Below, piece by piece: positions 1 to 7,800 of a DNA stretch of 27,336 nt. Origin of the DNA: an uncultured Oscillospiraceae bacterium (GTDB lineage: Bacteria > Bacillota > Clostridia > Oscillospirales > Oscillospiraceae); contig CAKTNS010000040.1 in assembly GCA_934589225.1 (NCBI GenBank), forward strand, positions 1 to 27,336. The letters run 5' to 3'. The position numbers and the translations under genes were made by a program. Each line of letters begins with the position of its first letter. The stretch's first letter is position 1. The notes below the pieces were generated by a model. The model did not search any database. It worked only from the letters and a program-made list of their open reading frames with translations, and was not told where the DNA came from.

Positions 1-1229
1 CTGCTTACATGGTACTTTTCCGGATGGTTCAGAATCGTCTTTGTACTCTTGATATTTCCGGTTGCCGCCTTTACCTCTACAAGTGTACACGCGCCTTTAT
101 AGCGAATTACAAAGTCTACTTCCAGGCCGGAATCCTTGTGGAAATAGTAGAGCTTTCGTCCCATTTTGGAGAAAATATCCGCAATCAGGTTCTCAAAGAT
201 AGCACCTTTGTAGCCGTAGAGATTGCCTTGAAGAATGTCGTATTGGGTGCCGTCCTCCAGCATACTGACAAACAGCCCCATATCCCGCATATACACTTTG
301 AACGTATCTTCCTCGGCATTGCCATCCAGAGGAAGCTCGGTAATGGAAAGGTTATAGCAGCGGGCAATGATCCCCGCATCCTCGATCCATTGCAGGCTTC
401 CGGCATATTTGGCGGCTGTGGAGCCTTTCCGGACAACGGAATATTGGAATTTCTTGTTCTCCTTGGCGAGCTGACGGGGAATGGACTGAAAACATTCCTT
501 GATGCGGGACTTATCCTGCTTTTCCGCATACTTCACCATGTCATCCTCATAAGAGCGCACAATATCACGCTGGATACGGAGGACTTCATCCATCTGCTTG
601 CTGTCCACAAAGGTCTGCACCGCATCGGGCATCCCGCCAACGACGGCGTATTGCAGCAGGAGCTGCTTCATCCGGCTGTGGAGTGCTTCCGGCAGCGGCG
701 TTTCAGCGTCCAGTGCTTTTTGCAGCATGGCGATCACTGGCTCCGAGATGCCATTGGCCCACAGGAATTCCTCAAAATCCAAGGGGTACATATCAATCAC
801 AGTTTCCGAGCCCACGGGGACCGATTTCGGTTCCTTGCCGTAGCCTTTTACGCCCAGCAGAGAGCCGGTGCCGATCACATCGTACCGACCGTCGATTCGA
901 AAGAATTTCAGTGCGGTCCTTGCCTCGGGACAATCCTGAATTTCATCCAGAACCAAAACCGTTTCTCCGGCCTTAAAAACAGCATCCTTGCCCAGCAGTG
1001 CGGAAAGCAGCATCACAATGTTGTCAATTTCCAATGAACCCGCAAAAACGGAAGCGTAATCCGGATTTTCAAAGAAATTCAGATAGACAACGTGCTTGTA
1101 GTTCTTTTTTGCGAAATCCAGCACAGAAAATGTTTTGCCGCACTGTCTGCATCCCTTGACAATCAGCGGCTTGTGGCCGGAAGTGTTCTTCCATTCCGTC
1201 AGCTGCCGCTCTATTTTGCGCTTCAGCAT
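1..1229 (-). CDS. AAA+ ATPase, DUF4143 family (partial, runs off left edge)
   Basis: An open frame of 409 codons begins at the ATG ending at 1229 and is still open at base 1, so the 3' end is missing. Visible motifs are a Walker A loop near residues 26-33 (GCRQCGKT), a Walker B strand VLVLDEIQ near residue 93, a GTGSLLG sensor-like segment, and near the truncated end a PD-(D/E)XK-like fold signature (EVDFVIRYKG followed by LVEVKA). This N-terminal AAA plus C-terminal nuclease-like arrangement is typical of the AAA_14/DUF4143 family, whose cellular role is mostly unknown. GGAGG lies 8 bases upstream of the ATG, and a promoter with TTGAAA and TATGCT spaced 17 bases precedes it. The family call is firm; function is not assigned. 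Confidence 0.88.
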   Translation of the reverse strand, partial: MLKRKIERQLTEWKNTSGHKPLIVKGCRQCGKTFSVLDFAKKNYKHVVYLNFFENPDYASVFAGSLEIDNIVMLLSALLGKDAVFKAGETVLVLDEIQDCPEARTALKFFRIDGRYDVIGTGSLLGVKGYGKEPKSVPVGSETVIDMYPLDFEEFLWANGISEPVIAMLQKALDAETPLPEALHSRMKQLLLQYAVVGGMPDAVQTFVDSKQMDEVLRIQRDIVRSYEDDMVKYAEKQDKSRIKECFQSIPRQLAKENKKFQYSVVRKGSTAAKYAGSLQWIEDAGIIARCYNLSITELPLDGNAEEDTFKVYMRDMGLFVSMLEDGTQYDILQGNLYGYKGAIFENLIADIFSKMGRKLYYFHKDSGLEVDFVIRYKGACTLVEVKAATGNIKSTKTILNHPEKYHVS

Positions 1230-1264
1230 TGTGTATTCCTCCAATCAGCTGTCAGTCTATGCAC

Positions 1265-1293
1265 AGCATAACATAAGAATAAAACTTTTTCAA
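1265..1293 (-). promoter_or_regulatory. Promoter of the DUF4143 ATPase gene
   Basis: Read on the minus strand, TTGAAA (1288-1293) and TATGCT (1265-1270) are separated by 17 bases and lie about 35 bases before the ATG at 1229. This matches a sigma-A type promoter. Confidence 0.6.
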
Positions 1294-1428
1294 GGGACTT
1301 TTCTCACAAGGCATCAACTTTTTAGGGCGACTTTTTACGACATGGTACAACTTTCCTGCTTTAGGAACGCAGAGGCGAGACTATAGAAAGATTCGATTTA
1401 AACCGAGCTACCATCCAGCAGCTAAATA

Positions 1429-1437
1429 TGGTATAAT
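1429..1437 (+). promoter_or_regulatory. Extended -10 promoter of the MmcQ/YjbR-like gene
   Basis: TGG followed by TATAAT (1432-1437) forms an extended -10 element about 28 bases before the proposed ATG. No convincing -35 box is seen 17 bases upstream, which fits an extended -10 promoter. Confidence 0.5.
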
Positions 1438-1465
1438 ATAGAAAACGGTAATGGGGGCGTTCCAT

Positions 1466-1828
1466 ATGACAAAAGAAGCCTTATTTCAATGGGCAGAAAA
1501 GGAATTTGGCGTAAAGCCTGACTACCCCTGGCAGGAGCGGAATGCGGTTTTGCGGCATGGGGGCAGCCGGAAGTGGTTTGGTCTGGTGATGGAGATCGAG
1601 CGCTCTAAGCTGGGGCTTCAGGGGCAGGGGAAGGTGGAGGTGTTGAATGTGAAGGGAGACCCCCGGATCGTTGGGGCCCTGAAGGGGCAGCCGGGGTTTT
1701 TCCCGGCTTATCATATGAACAAGGAACAGTGGATCAGCATTCTTTTAGAAGGGCCGGTGGAGGAGGGGCAGATTCAGGAGCTATTGCGCATGAGCTATGA
1801 GCTGACCCAGAGGAAGGGCAAACCTTGA
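1466..1828 (+). CDS. MmcQ/YjbR-like protein
   Basis: This 120-residue protein resembles the MmcQ/YjbR (CyaY-like fold) family: an acidic, aromatic N-terminus (ALFQWAEKEFGVKPDYPW), a central segment with RHGGSRKWFGLVMEI, and a late HMNKEQWISILLEG motif typical of the family. The length is as usual. Some members are called DNA-binding, but the biochemical function is not established. I place the start at 1466 rather than the in-frame ATG at 1451, because the G-rich stretch 1453-1458 can then act as ribosome site. It is monocistronic and converges on the aldo/keto reductase gene. Confidence 0.8.
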   Translation: MTKEALFQWAEKEFGVKPDYPWQERNAVLRHGGSRKWFGLVMEIERSKLGLQGQGKVEVLNVKGDPRIVGALKGQPGFFPAYHMNKEQWISILLEGPVEEGQIQELLRMSYELTQRKGKP

Positions 1829-1841
1829 ACCTTTGAAAAAT

Positions 1842-1882
1842 CCCGCCTGGAGTGCCGTTGGGCCTTCCGGGCGGGGCGGGTC
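1842..1882 (-). terminator. Possible terminator after the aldo/keto reductase gene
   Basis: Between the convergent genes a CCCGCC/GGCGGG pair can form on the minus strand, followed by ATTTTTC. The loop is large, so the call is tentative. Confidence 0.4.
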
Positions 1883-2875
1883 TTATTCCAGGGAGATTTT
1901 GTCGATGAGCCGGAGCTCCTCCTCCGTAAAGGGGGCGCAGGAGAGGGCTTTTACATTGTCCAGGATCTGCTGGGGCTTGGAGGCGCCGATCAGGACGCTG
2001 GTGACTTCTTCCTGCCGCAGCAGCCAGCCCAGGGACATCTGGGCCAGGCTTTCACCCCGCTGGGCGGCCAGGTCGTTGAGGCGGCGGATCTGCTCCATCC
2101 GGTGGGGGGCCAGGGTGGCTTCCTTCAGGTAGCGGCCGTCGGTGCGGATGCGGCTGTCGGCGGGGATGCCGTTTAAGTACCGGTCCGTCAGCTGGCCCTG
2201 GGCCAGGGGGCTGAAGGTGATGAGGCCTTTTTGCAGCTCCCGGGCGGTGTCCTTCAGGCCGTTTTGCTCAATGGTCCGGTCGAAAATGGAATACCGGTTC
2301 TGATTGATGACAAAGGGGCAGTTCAGCTCTTTCAGAATCGCCGCCGCCCGGCGCAAGGTCTCCCCGTTGTAGTTGGAAAGACCGGCGTAAAGGGCCTTGC
2401 CCTGGTGTACGGCGGTGGCCAGGGCCCCCATGGTCTCTTCCAGGGGGGTATTTGGGTCCATCCGGTGGTGGTAGAAAATATCTACATATTCCAGCCCTAA
2501 GCGGCGTAAGCTCTGGTCCAGGCTGGAGAGCATATGCTTCCGGCTGCCCCACTCCCCGTAGGGGCCTTCCCACATGAGGTAGCCCGCCTTGGTGGTGATC
2601 ACCAGCTCGTCCCGGTAGACCCCCAGGTCCTCTTTGAGGATGCGGCCAAAGTTCTTTTCCGCGCTGCCCGGCTGGGGGCCGTAGTTGTTGGCCAGGTCAA
2701 ATTGGGTGATGCCCCGGTCGAAGGCGGTGAAGCACAGCTGCCGCATGTTTTCAAAATTGGCGGTGTCGCCGAAGTTGTGCCACAGGCCTAATGACACCTT
2801 CGGCAGCATCAGGCCGCTGTTTCCGCAGCGGTTATATTCCATGGCGGTGTATCGGTCTTTGGATGCTGAATACAT
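1883..2875 (-). CDS. Aldo/keto reductase (YghZ/Kv-beta-like)
   Basis: A 330-residue NAD(P)H-dependent oxidoreductase of the aldo/keto reductase superfamily, closest in character to the YghZ (L-glyceraldehyde 3-phosphate reductase) and potassium-channel beta-subunit-like group. The catalytic tetrad is visible: Asp60 and Tyr65 in FDLANNYG, Lys96 in ITTKAG, and His in YHHRMD near 136. A C-terminal cofactor-binding stretch (SVLIGASKPQQILDNV) is also present. Length is typical. The start is set at 2875 because GGAGGG lies just upstream; the longer in-frame option at 2890 would include this ribosome site in the coding sequence. It is transcribed alone from its own promoter. The physiological substrate cannot be read from sequence. 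Confidence 0.93.
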   Translation of the reverse strand: MYSASKDRYTAMEYNRCGNSGLMLPKVSLGLWHNFGDTANFENMRQLCFTAFDRGITQFDLANNYGPQPGSAEKNFGRILKEDLGVYRDELVITTKAGYLMWEGPYGEWGSRKHMLSSLDQSLRRLGLEYVDIFYHHRMDPNTPLEETMGALATAVHQGKALYAGLSNYNGETLRRAAAILKELNCPFVINQNRYSIFDRTIEQNGLKDTARELQKGLITFSPLAQGQLTDRYLNGIPADSRIRTDGRYLKEATLAPHRMEQIRRLNDLAAQRGESLAQMSLGWLLRQEEVTSVLIGASKPQQILDNVKALSCAPFTEEELRLIDKISLE

Positions 2876-2912
2876 TTGAAATCCCTCCAAAGGTTTTGTA
2901 TTTGTTTCTCTG

Positions 2913-2942
2913 ATTATACCACGGAGGCGGCCCCCTTTTCAA
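2913..2942 (-). promoter_or_regulatory. Promoter of the aldo/keto reductase gene
   Basis: On the minus strand TTGAAA (2937-2942) and a perfect TATAAT (2913-2918) are 18 bases apart, just upstream of the GGAGGG and ATG of the reductase gene. Confidence 0.65.
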
Positions 2943-2945
2943 TAC

Positions 2946-2992
2946 AAAAACAGCAGCCCCCACGGAAAAATCCGGAAAGGGGCTGCTGTTTT
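2946..2992 (-). terminator. Strong terminator of the pilus operon
   Basis: A long stem (AAAACAGCAGCCCC paired with GGGGCTGCTGTTTT) closes right after the small sortase stop codon and is followed on the minus strand by a T tract. It separates the pilus operon from the reductase promoter, which begins immediately beyond it. Confidence 0.85.
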
Positions 2993-3002
2993 ACATCGGG
3001 TT

Positions 3003-3638
3003 TCACGCCACCCGGCTGCATCGCAGGGTCAGCCGCTGGCTGCCCCCTAGGGTGCAGGTAAAGAGGGTCAGGTCGTACCCTCCGGCGGTCATTTGCGCCA
3101 AATCATAGGGCTCCAGGATCTCCAGGTCCGCCACCTGATAGGAAAAGAGGTTCCCCTCCGTGTCCCGGAACTGCACTTCGTCTCCCGGGGAGAGCTGATT
3201 CAGGCGGCCAAAGTGGCTGGCGTAGTTGTGGGCGGCGATGACCAAGTTGTTTTGGTAGGCGCTTCCAGCGTAGCGGCAGGGGGCCACCCGCAGGGCGGGG
3301 TAGTCCCAGTCGGAGATTACCGGCAGCTCCAGCCCCAGGGCGGGGATGGAGAGGAGGCCAATATAATCCCGGCCCTCTACCGTCACCACCGGCATTTCCA
3401 TGTCCGGGTTCAGGACGTAGTCCGGCACCGGGGCTTCCTCCGGGGCAGGGGAGAGGGGGGCGGCGGGAGTCGTGGGGGCCGTCTCCGGCTCCGGGATGAC
3501 CTCTTTTAAAATGGCGGCGGCCTGGGTGGCGGTCTGGGCGGCGGCGTTGCTCTGGCCCAGGTTGTAGGCGGTGAGCCCCAGGGCGGCGGCCAGCAACAGC
3601 GTTCCCAGGGCGATCAGCCAGGAGGAGCACTTATTCAT
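3003..3638 (-). CDS. Small sortase (class not assigned), pilus locus
   Basis: A 211-residue sortase. Residues 6-26 form one N-terminal membrane anchor, followed by a Pro/Glu/Thr-rich spacer (about 48-72) and the sortase beta-barrel. The catalytic residues are visible: His137 in IAAHNYA, Cys195 in TLFTCT, and Arg202 in GGSQRLTL. There is no C-terminal membrane segment, unlike class C sortases, so a cell-wall anchoring or base-attachment role is more likely than pilin polymerisation; that role is inference. The TLFTCT and short C-terminus do not let me choose between class B-like and class D-like. The start at 3638 overlaps the upstream stop codon by 8 bases, implying translational coupling. 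A longer open frame upstream is just the neighbour read out of frame. Confidence 0.88.
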   Translation of the reverse strand: MNKCSSWLIALGTLLLAAALGLTAYNLGQSNAAAQTATQAAAILKEVIPEPETAPTTPAAPLSPAPEEAPVPDYVLNPDMEMPVVTVEGRDYIGLLSIPALGLELPVISDWDYPALRVAPCRYAGSAYQNNLVIAAHNYASHFGRLNQLSPGDEVQFRDTEGNLFSYQVADLEILEPYDLAQMTAGGYDLTLFTCTLGGSQRLTLRCSRVA

Positions 3639-4821
3639 GGCGCTGCCTCTTTTTAAGGCCCAACCCAATGGCCACCAGGGTAAGCCCTCCAAGGGCCAGA
3701 ATGGGCACCGGCCACCAGAGCTGACCGGTTTGGGGGAGCTTGGCGCTAAGGAAACTGTTTTGGAGAACAAAGGTGTCCCCCTCCTGCCAAAAGGCCACGC
3801 TGTAGCCCTGGGGGACCACTTCCCGCACCGTCCAGAGGCTGTCTTTGGAGGGGAGGTTTTCCCAGGTGTATTGCCAGCTGCCCGCCGCCGTCAGGGTCAC
3901 GGTGTCGTAAACCTGACCGTTTCGCAGCAGCTCCACGGTCACGGCCCCGGGGCGTTTGGAGCTGTAACCCGCATCATCCCACCGCTTCTGCACCCGGCGG
4001 GTCAGGGTCACGGTGTCCGGCTCATAGGTGTTTTCCAGCAGGAAGGTGTCGCCCTCCCGACCCAGACGGACGGAATAGTGGGCGGGGACTTCCTCGGTCA
4101 GCTGCCAGGCGATCCGGTGGCCGTCCCGGGCGTATTTGGGGAGGTTGTCCCAGCTGTGCCGCCAGGCCCCTTCCTTGGTCAGTTCCACCGTGTCGTAGAC
4201 CGCGCCGTCTTGCAGCAGCCGCACCTTGATGCTCTCCGGCCGGAACTCCTCCACGTCCCCCTGCCAGAGCTTGAGAACACGGCAGGAGACGGTTTCCGGG
4301 GTCTCCGGCACCGGGGTAATGCTAAATTTGGGGGATAGGATCAGCTTGTAGGCCCAATTCCCGCTGCCGTCCAGGCTGGGGAGGCTTACCAGAAAGGGGT
4401 CTGTGGCGATGCTCTTTCCGTCAATCACCGCGGCGCTGCCGCCCACCAGGTAGAGCCCGGTGTTCAGCCCATCCAAGAAGAGGCTGCCGGAGGCGCCGGT
4501 GGTGCCGGTTTTAAGGGGGGTCAGGCCGTCCTGCCTGGCGTAGGCGTCCAGCGTCCGGGCCAGGTCCGCAAACTGCTGGGTGGTCAGGCCGTTAAGCTCT
4601 ACCTGGTAGTTTTGAAAGCTGCCCGCGGGGGTAAAGGTCCCCTGGGCGTTGACGGAGGCCACATAGTAGAGCCTAAAAGGAAAGCCCCCGATGGGTTCTT
4701 CCCCGGCCTCCATGGTGAGGGTCATGGCGCAGAGGTTAGCAGGGTCGATGGCCTCTCCCACCGCCCCCAGGGGCAGGAGGAAGAGCAGCAGACCAAGAAG
4801 AAAAAGGAATTTATGTTTCAT
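3631..4821 (-). CDS. LPQTG surface protein with two Cna_B-like domains (minor or basal pilin candidate)
   Basis: A 396-residue exported, wall-anchored protein. Residues 1-23 are a signal peptide. Residues 25-170 resemble the pilin isopeptide-linker (FctA-like) domain, with FPFRLYYVA and YLVGG segments. Two Cna_B-like repeats follow at about 177-266 and 268-358; each has a K-x-W start, VYDTVELT or VYDTVTLT, a W-x-x-x-NLP centre and an acidic E-x-VP strand, consistent with Lys-Asn/Asp isopeptide folding. LPQTG is at 362-366, then a hydrophobic helix and a basic KKRQRHE tail. AAGGAGAG stands upstream of the ATG at 4821, which overlaps the preceding gene by 11 bases. Small size, Cna_B content and location before the non-polymerising sortase suggest a basal subunit; this is inference. 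Confidence 0.87.
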   Translation of the reverse strand: MKHKFLFLLGLLLFLLPLGAVGEAIDPANLCAMTLTMEAGEEPIGGFPFRLYYVASVNAQGTFTPAGSFQNYQVELNGLTTQQFADLARTLDAYARQDGLTPLKTGTTGASGSLFLDGLNTGLYLVGGSAAVIDGKSIATDPFLVSLPSLDGSGNWAYKLILSPKFSITPVPETPETVSCRVLKLWQGDVEEFRPESIKVRLLQDGAVYDTVELTKEGAWRHSWDNLPKYARDGHRIAWQLTEEVPAHYSVRLGREGDTFLLENTYEPDTVTLTRRVQKRWDDAGYSSKRPGAVTVELLRNGQVYDTVTLTAAGSWQYTWENLPSKDSLWTVREVVPQGYSVAFWQEGDTFVLQNSFLSAKLPQTGQLWWPVPILALGGLTLVAIGLGLKKRQRHE

Positions 4822-7800
4822 GGTTTTCTCTCCTTTTTCGTTTCCGGCCCTCTCGGCCCGCCAGGATACACCCGGCCAAAAGTGCCGCGGCGGCTCCGGA
4901 AACCCGGAAAACACCGGTGCCCACCCCGCCGGTCTGGGGCAGCTCGGGGTAATTGATGCGGTTGGTGACGGTAACGGAGCCTGGCGCATCACCGGTAACA
5001 GTGATTGGGTTGTCGGAATAGCTCACCACAAAGGGAATTTTGTTGGCAATTGCGTTTGTTCCCGGCAAAATGGCCTTGCCGTTGTCGTCCAGTTCGTAGA
5101 CGTAGTAGGTTTTACCCAGTTCAACATCCGTAAACTTGGCGGCTTCGGTCAGTTTCCCGTATTGGTCATATACCGCCACGTCTTCTGCCAACGGGGCCGT
5201 TCCGGTGGCAGGATTTCCCTGCGCAAACAGGCCAAAGCGGTATGTACCCTTGAGCGGTGTGATCCCAGAAACACCGTCGGCATTGGTGAACTGCTTGTTT
5301 ACAGTGATCTCGCCCTTGTGGTTGTAGGCCTTGTGGGTATAGGTGCTGGAGGTATAGGTGAAATACACTTTTTCCTGGAGCTTCTCGTAGGCATCCTTAT
5401 AGGGATAACTGCCGTCACTCTCCTTTTTGGCCACCACAACATAGTAAGGCTCTTCGGCTTGCTCGTCCAGCACATAGCCGGTAGGTGCCTTGGTCTCCTC
5501 GATTTTATAGACTGTGTTGTATTCTAGGCCTTCAAAGGAATAGGTTCCGTTGTTGCCGGTTTCACCTGTCTGTACTGTGCCAGTGGTTTCCAGCGTACTC
5601 TGGTCGGCGCTTAGCTTCATTTCCGTGATTTGGAACGTTGCGCCGGAAAGCAGGTTGGATGTGTTGTTCAGATCCCGCTTTACAATGGTGATTTTGGCGC
5701 TTGTGCCAGGCACCGCTCCTCCGATTGCTGTATAGGAATAGTTCGGGACTGTTACCGTATCGCCTGTGGGGCTTTCATAACCCTCCCAGTGGGCAGTGTT
5801 TGTGATGTTGATCGGCTGCCCCGGTGCTGCCTCAAGAAATACATTGTACGTGATTTTCAGAGGCTGATCGTCCGGCAATTTGATTTTCAAGGTCTGGGTT
5901 CCGGAGTCCGTGGTGGTCAGGCTGGACTTCCATTCGGTTCCGGCTGTCAATTCCCGGGAGGTTGTGGTATTTGTTATCTTGATGGAATCATCGTCAATGG
6001 TCAGTCCCGCGCCCAGCTCGTCCACCAGGGTGATGGTATTATTCCCGATTCCAGGCATCAGGTCAATGCCGGCTTCGTTGACGGTAATCACAAAAGGATA
6101 GGTACCGGGGGCAGGGGAGGCGGTTTTGGTGTCGCCCGCTGCCTTTTTCAGCTGGGAAACAGACAGCGTCACCGGGCTAACATCCGTATCCAGCTCCCCG
6201 TTTTCCGTGGTAAGAAGCCGAACGCTGTTGGAGAACTCTTTTTTTTGTCCACCCTGTAAAACATCCTTGTCCACCAGCTTGCAGACGATTTGCAGCTCTA
6301 CGGCGTACTTGTCCCGTTCACGCCCGGCCACCAGGTTGGAGACCTCCATGATGGCCTTTTGCCCCTGGACATAGTAGTAATTCGCGTGCGGTCCGCAATT
6401 CAGTCCAGTGGAAGAATTTGTTTTTGGCTCCCACCCCGAACCAAGGTCGGAGATTTGGACCATTTCGGATTTGGATTCTTGGTTTTTAACGTTGTCCCCA
6501 TACCAATACATCCGAATATAGGCGATCTCCAGTCCCGCAGGAACGGTTTCCTCCACCCGGTAGCTGCCGCTCAGCGTTCCACCGTAGTTTAAGTGGATCA
6601 GCCAGCCAACATATTCTCCCGGTTGATTTTTTAACAGGCCGGTGTCGTAGCTTACTCCCGGTTTCGCGGAGCCAACCGATTTGATGTTGTTAGATTTCCC
6701 ATCATAGGTGAAAACATCAGACAGCTCTTTAAAAATCGATGCTTTGCTGTAGAGCGTCTGCTGCGCCGAACCCACGTCTTTTACCCAGTTGCCTTCCACA
6801 AAGGAGTACTGGCAGCTGTTCTGATAGACAAACGCGTCCCGCTGCTCCTGGGGCAGGGCCGTAGGCTGGGTTTTTACAAGGACATACAGGGATTGACCGT
6901 CAGATAGGGGCAAATCCTGTTTGAGTTTTACGGTCAGGGCTCCGCCCTCCTGGCTGGTGGTGTAAGATGTTGAAGCTACCGGGGTCAGCTGTTTTTGCAC
7001 TGCGGAAATGCTGCTGCAGTCCGAGAAAACAAAATTGCTTTCCCCCGTATACACGCCAACCAGGGAATCGGCAGGCAAGGAATGTCTTGTAAGCTTGTTG
7101 CCGGAATCGGGGGTATCCTTGATGGCAAAGTCCTTTAGCAGCTTCGTTCCATCTACCTGGATGGCCCAGTACAGGAAGCCCTTGGAATCCGCAGTAGCGG
7201 GGGCCTCGTAGAACAGGGCCTTCTTTGCGGTGTGAAAGCTGCTGTCTCCGGAAACGGTGACTTGGACATTGGAAGTAATTCCAGCAATCTGATAGTTCTG
7301 GCGGCCGTACCCTACCGTACCGCTGAGGGTAAAGGAGTTCTTCACCGTAATAGAGCCGGGAACATCCGACTTGGCATAGTAGGTCAGCTGGTAGGCATAC
7401 TTGCCGTCCCCCAGCCCAATGGAGTTGGGCGTGAAGGAGAAGCTATTCATCTTGTCAATCTTGACCCAAGCGGTCTTTTCGCTCGTTCTGCCGGTAAAGG
7501 CGTTCAGGGCCTGGGCATCTGTCAGGCCGGAGTCCGGCTTGTTCGCGCCAATTGCTATAGCATCCACCTTTACATAGCCCACAAATTGCATCAAATCACT
7601 GTTCAGAGAATCGCTCAATGTGGCATCGGATAAATTCCAGTCCCCGGCTTCGTTGACGAGTACCTGATATTGCTGACTGCCTGCCGGAACGGTGAAGCTG
7701 GTGGCGGTGTCTTCTATGAAGTTGGAATCGTAGACAGTTCCTGCCATGTGGACTGTTTGCGTTGCGGCAACTTCCTCACCCGCCACCTTCCGAGTCCAGT

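Noticed and set aside
9..1037. Long plus-strand open frame of 342 codons
   Set aside because: It is antisense to the DUF4143 ATPase gene, which has clear Walker motifs and a ribosome site; the plus frame has no family features and no ribosome site.
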